A DNA stretch of 64,000 nt from Bacteroides ihuae (GCF_900104585.1 NZ_FNVX01000004.1:186001-250000), one strand, 5' to 3'; positions 1 through 9,470 are shown, numbered from the stretch's first letter. Translations and numbers: made by a program. The notes: generated by a model not told the origin, from the letters alone.

Positions 1-171
1 TTACGCTTCTCATTAACCGGAAATAACCTATTTGTTATTACAAGCTATTCAGGATATGACCCTGAAGTGAACTCCAGTAGAACAAGTAACGGAGTGCCGG
101 CACTAGGTATCGGTTGGACCAACTACCCAATGGCGCGTAGTTATAGCTTTGGTGTCTCTGTAGACTTCTAA
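1..171 (+). CDS. SusC-like TonB-dependent receptor, C-terminal end only
   Basis: Frame 1 is open from the window edge to a TAA at 169-171 and gives 56 residues. The fragment contains the NNLFVITSYSGYDPEVN stretch typical of the last strands of SusC/RagA barrels, followed by Y-P-x-x-R-x-Y-S-F-G-V and a terminal Phe, the usual outer-membrane barrel end. It lies 14 bp before a SusD gene in the same direction, the normal susC-susD order. The rest of the gene is outside the window, so plug and TonB box cannot be judged. Confidence 0.93.
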   Translation, partial: LRFSLTGNNLFVITSYSGYDPEVNSSRTSNGVPALGIGWTNYPMARSYSFGVSVDF

Positions 172-185
172 CAATTAATAAAGAA

Positions 186-1751
186 ATGAGTATGAAAAAG
201 ATAGCAATTATACTATATACGGCTCTTATCAGCACTTTTATGATAGGCTGTACAGACTTGAAAGAAGAGATTTTGAATGAACAAGATAGTTCGCAGGTCA
301 TCTCTGATAGTCAAAATGCAAAGATGATCGTTGCTCCTGCTTACGCTTATCTAAGGGATTTGCAAAGCCGAAGTGGTGTATGGTTGGTGCTGGAGAGTGT
401 AACAGACGAACTCGCTTTCCCTACACGCGGAACCGATTGGAACAATGCTGACTACAGAACCTTGTTTACGCATGAATACACCAGCAAAAACGGTTATATC
501 AAGAACACATGGAACAGCTTTATGCTGGGAATAACAAAATGTAACGTAGCTCTGCAATATCTTACTAAGTTGGAACAAACTGATGAGATAAAGAATTATG
601 TGAATGAAACGCTATTTATCAGAGCACTATGCATGTATCACTTGATGGATTGCTTCGGTCACTTCCCTATGCGTGAATATACCGAAACTGATTATTCCGT
701 TTTACCTAAAATACTAAGCAGAGAAGAGGCTTTAACCAGAATCGTTGATGAATTAAAAACGATTATTCCTCTTTTGAAAGAGAAAGGGGATGTACCTTAC
801 GGAAGAATCACCAAAGCTGCTGCCCAAACTCTTTTGGCAAAAGTTTATCTAAACTATCAGGTATATACTGGTACAGCTCCTACTTTCAGCGATGGACAAA
901 GCAAATGGGCAGAAGCGAGTGCACAATGCGATAGCATTATCAACTCCGGAAAATATACACTGGCTGATGATTTTTGGAAGCTGTACTTAGCTTATAATGA
1001 GACATATTCGGATCAGACAGAAACTATTTTGCCTATTATATTCAACAATAGCGTAGGCTTAAAAGGCATTCCATGGCTTAACATCACGCTGCACTACAAC
1101 CAAAAGTTTGGAAATTTCAGTATGTGGAATGGTTGTTGCACTACACCTACATTCCTCAATACGTGGGATACGACCGACCCTCGCTATCAAGACAATCGTC
1201 TGAAAAGTCAGGTAGGTTTCAATTTGGGTATTCTCGTAGGGCAGCAATATTCAGCAAGTGGTGCAGAACTATTGACCCGAACCGGAGCAAAACTGATCTT
1301 CACACCCGAGTTTAGTATTCAGAATTCGTCAGAAGCTCAAGGAGCACGTGTCGTTAAATATGCTCCGGATCCAACGTCAACGTATGGCAGCAACAGTGAA
1401 AATGATTTCCAATACTATAGACTGGCTGATATCTACTTGATGAGGGCGGAAGCTAAATACCGTTCGGGAGATATTGACGGAGCATTAGCAGATATCAACA
1501 CATTAAGGAGTAAAAGAAACGTTGCCACATACCAAAAAGAAGATCTCAACTTGGAAAAGATCTATAACGAACGCGGATATGAATTCTATTGGGATGGACC
1601 TTCACGTCGCAATGACATGGTACGATTCAATCGTTACTCTGAAGCACGATATGAAAAACCTGCTTCAGAAACCTCTAGGATTTTATTTCCTATTCCCATT
1701 AGTGCTCGCGAAGCTAACTCGAACCTGGATCAAAATTCTGAATATGAATAA
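186..1751 (+). CDS. SusD/RagB-like outer-membrane glycan-binding lipoprotein
   Basis: The 521-residue product starts with a lipoprotein signal peptide whose lipobox ends in IGC, so Cys22 would be lipidated and the protein held on the outer surface with the SusC partner encoded just upstream. Length and the C-terminal RNDMVRFNRY...NSNLDQNSEY region fit the RagB/SusD family. A second in-frame ATG two codons later (192) is an equally good start. Together with the following GH13 and GH65 genes it suggests import of an alpha-glucoside or short alpha-glucan; the actual ligand is inference. Confidence 0.93.
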   Translation: MSMKKIAIILYTALISTFMIGCTDLKEEILNEQDSSQVISDSQNAKMIVAPAYAYLRDLQSRSGVWLVLESVTDELAFPTRGTDWNNADYRTLFTHEYTSKNGYIKNTWNSFMLGITKCNVALQYLTKLEQTDEIKNYVNETLFIRALCMYHLMDCFGHFPMREYTETDYSVLPKILSREEALTRIVDELKTIIPLLKEKGDVPYGRITKAAAQTLLAKVYLNYQVYTGTAPTFSDGQSKWAEASAQCDSIINSGKYTLADDFWKLYLAYNETYSDQTETILPIIFNNSVGLKGIPWLNITLHYNQKFGNFSMWNGCCTTPTFLNTWDTTDPRYQDNRLKSQVGFNLGILVGQQYSASGAELLTRTGAKLIFTPEFSIQNSSEAQGARVVKYAPDPTSTYGSNSENDFQYYRLADIYLMRAEAKYRSGDIDGALADINTLRSKRNVATYQKEDLNLEKIYNERGYEFYWDGPSRRNDMVRFNRYSEARYEKPASETSRILFPIPISAREANSNLDQNSEYE

Positions 1752-1795
1752 GAAACTCAGTTATAATTATGTTTAAGTAAAAGAGAGCAGACGTC

Positions 1796-1840
1796 AAGGA
1801 AGGTTGGCTTAAAAAAGACCTTTTTAACCAGCCTTTCCTT
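1796..1840 (+). terminator. Hairpin downstream of susD (PUL 1)
   Basis: An AAGGAA...TTCCTT stem encloses GGTTGGCTTAAAAA paired with TTTTTAACCAGCC (a few G-U pairs). It lies 45 bp after the SusD stop and before the GH13 gene. It could be a terminator or attenuator, or a processing stem separating susCD from enzyme mRNA. Confidence 0.55.
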
Positions 1841-1856
1841 GTAGTCTCAAATCTTT

Positions 1857-1879
1857 TTCACAACCTTTGGGGTTGTGAA
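1857..1879 (+). other. Short perfect hairpin before the GH13 gene
   Basis: TTCACAACC and GGTTGTGAA form a perfect 9-bp stem with a 5-nt loop, 20 bp upstream of the GH13 ATG. No T-run follows, so it looks more like an mRNA-stabilising or translational element than a terminator. Confidence 0.45.
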
Positions 1880-1899
1880 GACAAAATCGATCGAATAAC

Positions 1900-3600
1900 A
1901 TGAAGAAATACTTTCTACAGTTTATTATAGTCTCTCTCCTTTCACTCAATGCTCACTCTTCTCTTCGAGCACAAGAAGTAGACTTCATCCTACCTCCATG
2001 GATAGAGAAAGCAGTGTTTTATCAGATTTACCCACAAAGCTTTCAAGACACCAACGGCGACGGCATTGGAGACATACAAGGAATCATCAATCGGCTGGAT
2101 TATGTCAAATCGCTAGGTTGCAACACTGTATGGCTAAACCCCTGTTTTCATTCGGCTTTTATGGATGCCGGTTATGATGTGATTGATTTTTATCGTGTAG
2201 CTCCCCGCTACGGAACCAACGATGACTTACGCAAATTATTTGAAGAAGCTCATCAACGAAACATGAGAGTTGTACTCGATCTTGTGGCAGGACACAGCTC
2301 AGATCAATCTCTTTGGTTCAAGTACTCTCAACGCAAAGAACATAATCCATATAGCGATCGGTATATATGGACAAACGATTCGACCATCCGGCCGGAGAAA
2401 TTCGTTGCCGGCAAGTTTGAGCGCAACGGAACATACAGAAAAAACTACTTCGACTGCCAACCGGCTCTGAACTATGGCTACGGAGAACCCGACCCTGCAC
2501 ATCCTTGGGAGGAGCCGATTACAGCCCCGGGACCCACAGCCATGCGTCAGGAGTTAATGCACATCATGGATTATTGGATGCAAATGGGATGCGACGGCTT
2601 CAGAGTAGACATGGCCGGCTCATTGGTCAAGAATGATCCTCAATTAGTAGGAACTACAAAACTATGGCACGAGGTACGCCAACATTTTCAAAGCCTCTAC
2701 CCTGACGGAATCTTACTCGCCGAATGGGGAAATCCACAAAAGGCAATAAAAGTTGGCTTTATGATGGACTTTATCATTCATTTTGGCAACACGGGTTATG
2801 ATCGCATGATGTTCAATCAAGTTGGTACTTCCCGACGAGATACCTGTTACTTCGACCTCAAAGGAGCAGGCAATCCAGATCCATTTATCAACAACCTTTA
2901 CGATTGTCTTAATGTGATAGGCAATAAAGGGCACATCTGCATACCAACCGCTAATCACGATTTTCAGCGGGCAAACTGTGGACCGCGTAATACGCCGGAA
3001 CAACTAAAGGCTTCACTTGCTTTCTTCCTGACCTTGCCGGGAGTACCATTAATCTATTACGGTGATGAGATAGGAATGAAGTTTATCGACGGCTTGCCCA
3101 ACAAGGAAGGGAGCATGCTATCCAAAGGCAATCGTGCAGGTTCACGTACTCCTATGCAGTGGGATTCTTCTCCCGGAGCCGGTTTCTCCACTGCATCCAT
3201 AAAGCAATATTATCTTCCGATTGACACTTGTGCTAATCGACCCAATGTGGAACAACAAGAAAAAGATCCGCAATCCCTACTTAATTATGTACGCTGCTTA
3301 CTGGAACTCCGCAAAGAACACCCCGCCCTGGCTTGTCGTGGAGAGATACAGTTCTGGCAAGAAGGGAACGACAAATATCCTCTGGTATATGAACGTAAAC
3401 AAGACTCTGAGCGCATATTAATATGCATCAATCCTTCGGGTAGAACTGTCAAAACGGAAAGAAGCTACACCCGTTCTTTCCGCAAGCTGACTCCTCTATT
3501 AACAACAGGCGGCAACATTGAACTGAAGATCAAACTGAAAGGAAAAAAGCTTCGACTAAGTGTTCCTCCTTTATCCATAGGCATTTATAAAATACAATAA
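1900..3600 (+). CDS. GH13 alpha-amylase-family glycoside hydrolase, exported
   Basis: The 566-residue product has an N-terminal signal peptide (about residues 1-24, ending LRAQE) and then a (beta/alpha)8 GH13 domain opening with AVFYQIYPQSFQDTNGDGIG. The catalytic set is visible: nucleophile Asp237 in GFRVDMAG, acid/base Glu275 in LLAEWG and the third carboxylate Asp354 in TANHD. Region I is DLVAGHSS rather than the common DLVxNHTS, so the usual Asn before His is Gly. The sequence style is that of oligo-1,6-glucosidase or trehalose-hydrolase-like members rather than endo-amylases. A beta-sandwich domain lies at the C-terminus. The gene is 5 bp from the GH65 gene and surely co-transcribed with it. 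Exact linkage specificity is not readable from sequence. Confidence 0.92.
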   Translation: MKKYFLQFIIVSLLSLNAHSSLRAQEVDFILPPWIEKAVFYQIYPQSFQDTNGDGIGDIQGIINRLDYVKSLGCNTVWLNPCFHSAFMDAGYDVIDFYRVAPRYGTNDDLRKLFEEAHQRNMRVVLDLVAGHSSDQSLWFKYSQRKEHNPYSDRYIWTNDSTIRPEKFVAGKFERNGTYRKNYFDCQPALNYGYGEPDPAHPWEEPITAPGPTAMRQELMHIMDYWMQMGCDGFRVDMAGSLVKNDPQLVGTTKLWHEVRQHFQSLYPDGILLAEWGNPQKAIKVGFMMDFIIHFGNTGYDRMMFNQVGTSRRDTCYFDLKGAGNPDPFINNLYDCLNVIGNKGHICIPTANHDFQRANCGPRNTPEQLKASLAFFLTLPGVPLIYYGDEIGMKFIDGLPNKEGSMLSKGNRAGSRTPMQWDSSPGAGFSTASIKQYYLPIDTCANRPNVEQQEKDPQSLLNYVRCLLELRKEHPALACRGEIQFWQEGNDKYPLVYERKQDSERILICINPSGRTVKTERSYTRSFRKLTPLLTTGGNIELKIKLKGKKLRLSVPPLSIGIYKIQ

Positions 3601-3605
3601 CCACC

Positions 3606-5636
3606 ATGAAAAAGTACATCCTTTGTTTATTTTCTCTTATCGCAATCGGAATCCACGCGCAAGATCCGTGGAAGATAAAAGTGACTGATATAAACTCTGA
3701 TAATTACTACGGAGTGACTGTGGCCAATGGAATGCTTGGTCTTGTTTCCTCACCGGAACCACTACGCACAAGCAATGTAGTGCTGGCAGGTAGTTACGAT
3801 AAGTATGGACGGGGAAGAGTTAGCAATTTCTTAAACGGATTTAATATGCTCAATACTTCACTTTCTATCAATGGCAAAACGATTCGTAGAGAGAATATCA
3901 GCAACTTTACGCAGGAGTTGGACATGAAGCAGGCCATGCAGCGCTCTTCATTTAGTTTTGAAGATAAGGCAGAGGTTACCTACTCCTACCTTGCGCTACG
4001 CCAACTACCCTACTGCGCCATGTTGGTCGTGGAAATCACTCCTCGTACAGACATCACTATCGGGGTAGCAAACATACAAGAGACACCGGATGCCTTTCGT
4101 AACAATCAGATGTATTACAACGAAATAAATCGTCAACATGCATCGATTAAGTTATTATCAACGCAGGCAGAAAGTCCTACAGGGAAGCTAAAAATATGTG
4201 CCTCATCTGCATTCATATTCTCGGAATCAGCAGATGATGAACCGCGAGTGATGCATAGCACGCCAAACAATAATAACCACAACATGCGTTTCTCTAAGCA
4301 ATTGAAAAGTGGTGAAACATACAGATTCTGTGTTGTTGGTTCTACAATCACTTCGGCACATCATCCTGACCCGATGAATGAAGCAGAACGACTGACAATC
4401 TTTGCCTACCTCGAAGGTTACGAAAGACTGATTGAGCGGCATACCCAACAGTGGGACGAGCTATGGCAAAGCGACATTGAAATTGAGGGTGACGCACAGT
4501 CTCAACAAGATATCCACAGCATGATCTATCATCTATATTCTTTCGTACGCGAAGGATCAGCACTCTCTATCTCCCCAATGGGGCTATCAGGTTTAGGTTA
4601 CAATGGACACATCTTCTGGGATGCCGATACATGGATTTTTCCCGCCTTGTTGATGCTGCAACCTACACTGGCCGAATCATTGATTAATTATCGTTTTAAT
4701 CGTTTGGAAGCAGCTAAGCAAAATGCCTTTGAACATGGGTATAAAGGAGCTATGTATTCATGGGAAAGTTCGGATAGTGGGTTTGAAGAGACTCCTGTAT
4801 GGGCTTTATCCGGAACCTTTGAGCACCACATATCTGGCTGCGTGGCTCTTGCAGCATGGAATTATTATCGGGTAACACAAGATCGTAACTGGCTTGAAAA
4901 GAAAGGTTTTCCTATTTTAGAATCTACCGCTAACTTTTGGCTAAGTAGAGCAGAAGCAGATAAAGAAGGTACTTATCACATTCGCAATGTAGTGGCTGCA
5001 GACGAATGGGCAGAGAATGTAGACGATGATGCTTATACTAACGGAGTAGCGAAAGTCAACTTAATGGCAGCCGCACAAGCAGCACGTATACTGAAACAAC
5101 CACTCAACACCCAATGGGAAAAAGTTGCATCCAAACTGATCATTCATCAATTTGCAGATGGAGTGACCCAAGAGTATAGCACTTACAAAGGTGAGAAAAT
5201 AAAGCAGGCTGATGCAAATCTGTTGGCTTACCCCTTGGGACTAATATCCAATCCGGCACAGATAAAGAAAGATCTAGCTTTTTATGAAGTACGTGTTCCC
5301 GAAAAAGATACCCCTGCCATGACTCAGGCCATTTTCTCGCTGCTCTATGCCCGTCTGGGAAATGCAGAGAAAGCCTGGCATTTCTTTCAGGATGCTTACT
5401 TACCGAACCTTAATCCGCCTTTTCGGGTGATAGCTGAAACGAAAGGTGGTACAAACCCTTATTTCGTGACAGGTGCGGGTGGTGTGCTTCAAAGTATTAT
5501 GATGGGATTCGGAGGACTAGAGATCACAGACAACGGTGTAACGCAAATAAAATCGACTCTCCCACCTCATTGGAAAAAACTTACTTTGAAAGGTATTGGA
5601 GCAAAACGAGAGAAATTCCTAATTCAGAAGAAGTAA
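3606..5636 (+). CDS. GH65-family glycoside hydrolase/phosphorylase-like enzyme, exported
   Basis: The 676-residue product has a signal peptide (about 1-18, IGIHAQ) and the GH65 (alpha/alpha)6 architecture: an N-terminal beta-sandwich, then GHIFWDADTW, GYKGAMYSWESSDSG and the catalytic-acid motif DEWAENVDDDAYTN, in which Glu467 is the predicted general acid. GH65 enzymes act on trehalose, maltose, kojibiose or nigerose with inversion, as phosphorylases or hydrolases. Export argues for a hydrolase, since phosphorolysis belongs in the cytoplasm. It follows the GH13 gene by 5 bp, so the pair should finish digestion of an alpha-glucoside taken up by the SusCD pair. Its last 56 bp overlap the end of the convergent sigma gene. 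Confidence 0.9.
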   Translation: MKKYILCLFSLIAIGIHAQDPWKIKVTDINSDNYYGVTVANGMLGLVSSPEPLRTSNVVLAGSYDKYGRGRVSNFLNGFNMLNTSLSINGKTIRRENISNFTQELDMKQAMQRSSFSFEDKAEVTYSYLALRQLPYCAMLVVEITPRTDITIGVANIQETPDAFRNNQMYYNEINRQHASIKLLSTQAESPTGKLKICASSAFIFSESADDEPRVMHSTPNNNNHNMRFSKQLKSGETYRFCVVGSTITSAHHPDPMNEAERLTIFAYLEGYERLIERHTQQWDELWQSDIEIEGDAQSQQDIHSMIYHLYSFVREGSALSISPMGLSGLGYNGHIFWDADTWIFPALLMLQPTLAESLINYRFNRLEAAKQNAFEHGYKGAMYSWESSDSGFEETPVWALSGTFEHHISGCVALAAWNYYRVTQDRNWLEKKGFPILESTANFWLSRAEADKEGTYHIRNVVAADEWAENVDDDAYTNGVAKVNLMAAAQAARILKQPLNTQWEKVASKLIIHQFADGVTQEYSTYKGEKIKQADANLLAYPLGLISNPAQIKKDLAFYEVRVPEKDTPAMTQAIFSLLYARLGNAEKAWHFFQDAYLPNLNPPFRVIAETKGGTNPYFVTGAGGVLQSIMMGFGGLEITDNGVTQIKSTLPPHWKKLTLKGIGAKREKFLIQKK

Positions 5637-6198
5637 CTGATTGACGAAGTTTAAGAAGTGCACGATGCAATAAGTTTCGAGTAGATTGATAGTTCATGCC
5701 CAGCAGCGCAGGGAGTTCACTCAGCGGGACTTCCTGAATATAGTAGAGGTAAACAGCCTCACGTTGACGAGGCGTAAGTTCTTTCAATGCCAACGCTAAT
5801 TGCTGCCGTTGTTCATCACTATAATCAGAGTCGTCCTCATCATCAGAAAGGGGTTGCGCCAAGAGTTCAATTTCAAAGTGCACATCCTCTTCTTTATTAT
5901 CTAGCGACAGCAACATTCTTGTTTGCAACTTATTAATAAGTGCACGCTTCATTGCCATAAAAAGATAGCCTTTCACATAATCCGTATCACTCAGGTTAGC
6001 ACGATTTTGATGTAACTTTACAAATACATCCTGAATAGTATCCTTCACCAATTCCCTATCAGCGGTGATTTTCTTTCCGTAAGCGTACATTGCATCCGAA
6101 TACAAATGAAAAAGCCGGGCAAACGCATCCCTATCTCCGGCCAGAAAATCTTGCCAAAGAGTTCTTTCTGCAGAGAGCGGATTACTACCTGTATTCAT
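5581..6198 (-). CDS. ECF-type RNA polymerase sigma-70 factor
   Basis: The 205-residue product has a sigma region 2 (DTIQDVFVKLHQNR, about residues 57-70) and a region 4 helix-turn-helix (ELTPRQREAVYLYYIQEV then ELPALLGMNYQSTRNLLHRA). This is the Bacteroides ECF/FecI-like layout. No FecR-type anti-sigma gene follows or precedes it, which is unusual for a TonB-linked ECF sigma. The gene converges on the GH65 gene and the two coding regions overlap by 56 bp at their 3' ends, so transcription of one may interfere with the other. Target regulon unknown. Confidence 0.88.
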   Translation of the reverse strand: MNTGSNPLSAERTLWQDFLAGDRDAFARLFHLYSDAMYAYGKKITADRELVKDTIQDVFVKLHQNRANLSDTDYVKGYLFMAMKRALINKLQTRMLLSLDNKEEDVHFEIELLAQPLSDDEDDSDYSDEQRQQLALALKELTPRQREAVYLYYIQEVPLSELPALLGMNYQSTRNLLHRALLKLRQSVTSSELGISLVLLQYLSK

Positions 6199-6312
6199 GA
6201 ATTAATCATAAGACGACCTAGATATCTATTACCTTAACCTTATTATCATAATAGGTTTTACAAAAATGAGTATTATTTCCCGAACATCCAACACTAACAA
6301 GAACATTTGGAA

Positions 6313-6350
6313 TAAAAAACCCCGAAGGCCGTTACGCACTCCGAGGTTTT
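6313..6350 (-). terminator. Rho-independent terminator of the outer-membrane-protein gene
   Basis: Read on the minus strand, AAAACCTCGGAG pairs with CTTCGGGGTTTT (12 bp with two G-U pairs) and is followed by a T-run. It lies 36 bp after the stop of the minus-strand barrel gene. The A/T symmetry suggests it may also work on the plus strand. Confidence 0.8.
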
Positions 6351-6385
6351 AGACACACAAAAATTATCTACGGAAACTATCTGTT

Positions 6386-7978
6386 TTAGAATCTCATGCC
6401 TAAGGTTAATAAAACCTGACTCTTTGTATTTGTTACTTTAGTTGCATTAGGAGCCACAATACCATCAGTAGAATTGTTATAAAATGGATAAAAATCTTCC
6501 TTATAAGTATTGTATTGGTAAGCTAAATCAGTATAAAATACTTGCCCACGATATCCAACACCTATCGTATAATTATTGATTGCTTTTATATTTGAAAATT
6601 CGGTATCCGTGCGTATACTATTCAATGCCAACGGCTTAAACGTATCGCTATACATTGATGAAGTAATATAGTTATAGCCTAAGCGAAATGCAAATTCAGG
6701 AATGAACTTAAATTCAGCTCCCAGACGCATTGTATGCACCCCTTTTAAGCCTGCCTTTATGCCATTTGTCTCAGATGCCATCTTTACTCCGTCATCATAT
6801 TTCAGTTTAGCTGTAGAGTAATCGCTATATTCATATTCTGCACCCAAAGCTACCGATTTACCAATGGTATAGCCTAAACTCAAATTATATTTCCAAGGAG
6901 TAGTCAGCTCATATTTTGTTCTTCCTTCCATTTCATCTCCATACTCATTTTGAGTATATGCTGTTCCGGAAATAAATTTATCTTGTTCTTTGCTGTAAGT
7001 ATCATAGTCAAGATAAGCCATGCCATTTTCTTCTAACGAATAGAATATTGGAGTATGTATTGCCATTCCTATACGCAAAGGAGATTCGTCGAATGGTCGA
7101 GCAATAAAGCCTAATTTAAAATCAACCCCTGACCCATCCAATTTATAATTGTTTCTCAATGTGTAATTCCCATCATCTTCATTATTGGCCATAAAGGTTT
7201 CTGAATAAGAAGTATTACGGGTATAGTCAATGCTATAGGCAGTTAGTGTAGCACCCAGATAGAACCGATCATATAAATTGAACGCAACATTAAAATCATA
7301 AGCATTTAGTCCTCCCCTTTCTTTGGAATGATATTGACCATTCACTGTGTGCCTGCTGCTTTCAAAATACGGATCATACTCATTTGAAGAGTTAGGGATA
7401 ATCAAATTAGCTTCGTAAGCTAAAGCTCCCAACCATGGCACATCTGATTGAAAATAAGCATTTTTACCTATCAAAATATCCGGTGCCAAGAACTTCGAAT
7501 TGTCATTTACAGTAGAGGCAAATAAGTTCGTTTGCGACATCTTGTAACTATCATTCATCGTCATATCTTTATCAAATGATTTCAGCTTATGATAGTTAAA
7601 GCCAAAATTAACAAATCTCAACCCACCGTTATTACTAATCTTATTCGTGATCACAAACCCTGCATTATCAAATGAGCCATGAATTTTATTGATTTCCTTT
7701 GTACTCTGACTTGAGACTGATTTGGCATTTGTATTATTAAAACCAAAAGACATCATTGCATCATTACTTCTATAGATACCAATACCTGCAGGATTGGTGC
7801 CCATTGTTGAGATATCGCCACCCAGAGCTCCCATTGCACCACCCATACCAACAAAACGGGCAGTTCCATTCAAATCACTTCCCATAAGTCGGTTAGCATC
7901 ATACAACGTTTGAGCATTTAAGGCAGAAGCTCCTCCTAAGGCACATACTGCGGCTATTATTAGTTTTATCCTTTTCAT
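6386..7978 (-). CDS. Outer-membrane beta-barrel protein, OmpP1/FadL-like
   Basis: The product (530 aa from the ATG at 7978; an ATG four codons earlier at 7990 is possible but gives a poorer signal peptide) has an export signal MKRIKLIIAAVCALGGASALNAQ-like in its first 23 residues. The N-terminal region NGTARFVGMGGAMGALGGDISTMGTNPAG is the plug/hatch signature of FadL/OmpP1 transporters and of the Bacteroidetes proteins labelled hemin receptor. Alternating amphipathic strands and a terminal Phe (LLTLGMRF) follow. FadL-type barrels pass hydrophobic compounds across the outer membrane; the substrate here is unknown. It is the second gene of a two-gene operon after the low-complexity exported protein. 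Confidence 0.85.
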   Translation of the reverse strand: MKRIKLIIAAVCALGGASALNAQTLYDANRLMGSDLNGTARFVGMGGAMGALGGDISTMGTNPAGIGIYRSNDAMMSFGFNNTNAKSVSSQSTKEINKIHGSFDNAGFVITNKISNNGGLRFVNFGFNYHKLKSFDKDMTMNDSYKMSQTNLFASTVNDNSKFLAPDILIGKNAYFQSDVPWLGALAYEANLIIPNSSNEYDPYFESSRHTVNGQYHSKERGGLNAYDFNVAFNLYDRFYLGATLTAYSIDYTRNTSYSETFMANNEDDGNYTLRNNYKLDGSGVDFKLGFIARPFDESPLRIGMAIHTPIFYSLEENGMAYLDYDTYSKEQDKFISGTAYTQNEYGDEMEGRTKYELTTPWKYNLSLGYTIGKSVALGAEYEYSDYSTAKLKYDDGVKMASETNGIKAGLKGVHTMRLGAEFKFIPEFAFRLGYNYITSSMYSDTFKPLALNSIRTDTEFSNIKAINNYTIGVGYRGQVFYTDLAYQYNTYKEDFYPFYNNSTDGIVAPNATKVTNTKSQVLLTLGMRF

Positions 7979-8036
7979 GATTTCGAACATTTATCAATTT
8001 AAAATAGAGAATATTTAAACTTTTCCCAACTACATC

Positions 8037-9353
8037 TTATCTTCTACGACTGCCACCACTTGAAGATGAGCTACTTCCACTCGAACGAGATGAACTACTA
8101 GAAGAACTACTACTACTCGAACGAGAAGAACTGCTACTACTCGGCGAATAACTCCTGGAAGAAGAAGAACCGCTATTATAAGAAGAGCGTCTACTACTCT
8201 CACCTGAAGAATAAGTACGAGTCGGACTAGAAGAAGAACTCCCACGCGAGTAAGAGGAGCTTCTTACACTACCTTCAGAATTACTGCGTACGGGTGAATA
8301 TGTCGACGAAGAAGATCTGCGAGAACTATTAGTCCTACTATTACCACCACTACCAACTTCGTCGTAAGTAATACGGCTACGAGTGCTACTAGGTCGAGTA
8401 TAAATTGTTCTCCGCGATGAAGATGCATCTGTACGACTAGTCACTCCCGGACGTTCACCTGTTTCACGAGTTCCAATTACTCTACGAGATGTGCCTGACT
8501 GGTAAACTCTAGCATCACGGGGTTGAGAATCCCTACTATAGCTACTGCGACGACTGCTAGCAGAAACACCGCTATTTCCTCTATCATTGGCATATACAGC
8601 ACGTCGATTGTTATAATAGACGTTGCGATTATTATTAGCCCAATGACCACCTCCATTCCAGTATCCGGGATAGGAACCGTAGCCACCGTAACCCCATGAG
8701 CCACCGTAGCCCCAAGAGCTGCCATAATAACCACCCCAGTAGCCGGAATTCCATCCTCCGTAATAAGAAGGATACCCCCAACCATATCCATATCCGAAGG
8801 AATTATATCGCCAATCCCACCAAAGCCTGTTGGTGTATGTAGGGAATGCGTAAGCATACATGCCATCGGTATATACATTCCAGTCCCATGAATTGGTACC
8901 ATAAACAATATCCCAATAAAGTGGACTGCTGATTGATATTGCATAGCGAGGATTGCGGAAACGGATAATGCGTTCGGCATATTCATAATCATCACCTGAG
9001 CCATTGAAACCACTCACCCATTCGCCATCCAAATCGGATTGAGCCTTTTCCTTCACATACAAAGTATCATCATTCACTACAAAGTCATTATCAGAAGAGT
9101 CGTAGCGACGATTATATTCATCTATATCACGCGCATTTCCTTTACGATCCTGAACCACCACAGTGGTACCCGGAGTTGTGTAAACACGAGTAGTAGTATT
9201 AACTCCTTTCTTTTTCTGTACTGAAGAAGTTTTTTCTTCCTGAGCCGCTTTATCATCCTTCTTGGGGGTGTAATAAAGGTCGTCATAGCTTTGTGCCATC
9301 ATAGCCAATGGTAGGCACAAGGCAATTAGCAATAGAAAAACAATCTTTTTCAT
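8037..9353 (-). CDS. Exported low-complexity protein (Gly/Tyr/Trp-rich core, Ser/Arg-rich tail)
   Basis: The 438-residue product is not recognised as a named enzyme. It has a signal peptide (about 1-20, MKKIVFLLLIALCLPLAMMAQ-type), a charged region 28-110, a short folded-looking part (about 108-160), then a Gly/Tyr/Trp-rich stretch (156-240), and a tail from about 262 to the end made almost only of Ser, Arg, Gly and Thr, finishing in GGSRRR. Such composition fits a surface or periplasmic sticky or scaffold-like protein. It lies upstream of the FadL-like gene in the same direction and has its own -7 promoter box 45 bp before the ATG. Function unknown. Confidence 0.8.
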   Translation of the reverse strand: MKKIVFLLLIALCLPLAMMAQSYDDLYYTPKKDDKAAQEEKTSSVQKKKGVNTTTRVYTTPGTTVVVQDRKGNARDIDEYNRRYDSSDNDFVVNDDTLYVKEKAQSDLDGEWVSGFNGSGDDYEYAERIIRFRNPRYAISISSPLYWDIVYGTNSWDWNVYTDGMYAYAFPTYTNRLWWDWRYNSFGYGYGWGYPSYYGGWNSGYWGGYYGSSWGYGGSWGYGGYGSYPGYWNGGGHWANNNRNVYYNNRRAVYANDRGNSGVSASSRRSSYSRDSQPRDARVYQSGTSRRVIGTRETGERPGVTSRTDASSSRRTIYTRPSSTRSRITYDEVGSGGNSRTNSSRRSSSSTYSPVRSNSEGSVRSSSYSRGSSSSSPTRTYSSGESSRRSSYNSGSSSSRSYSPSSSSSSRSSSSSSSSSSSRSSGSSSSSSGGSRRR

Positions 9354-9397
9354 AATCTCACGGTTTATATAGTTACTAATTCTATTTCTTCACGTTA

Positions 9398-9405
9398 CAA
9401 AGATA
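9398..9405 (-). promoter_or_regulatory. -7 promoter box (TATCTTTG) for the low-complexity protein operon
   Basis: The minus strand reads TATCTTTG, a perfect match to the Bacteroides -7 consensus TAnnTTTG, 45 bp before the start at 9353. No exact -33 TTTG is seen. Confidence 0.6.
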
Positions 9406-9470
9406 AACAAGGAATGTACCATAACAGAGAGATTTTCCCCAATTAGTTATAGGGATTTCCCTAAATACTC

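Noticed and set aside
8477..9013. 178-codon open frame on the minus strand inside the low-complexity gene
   Set aside because: It is the +1 frame of the Gly/Tyr/Trp repeat codons, overlapping a gene with signal peptide and promoter. Its Met/Ile/Gly-rich composition is a by-product of biased codons.
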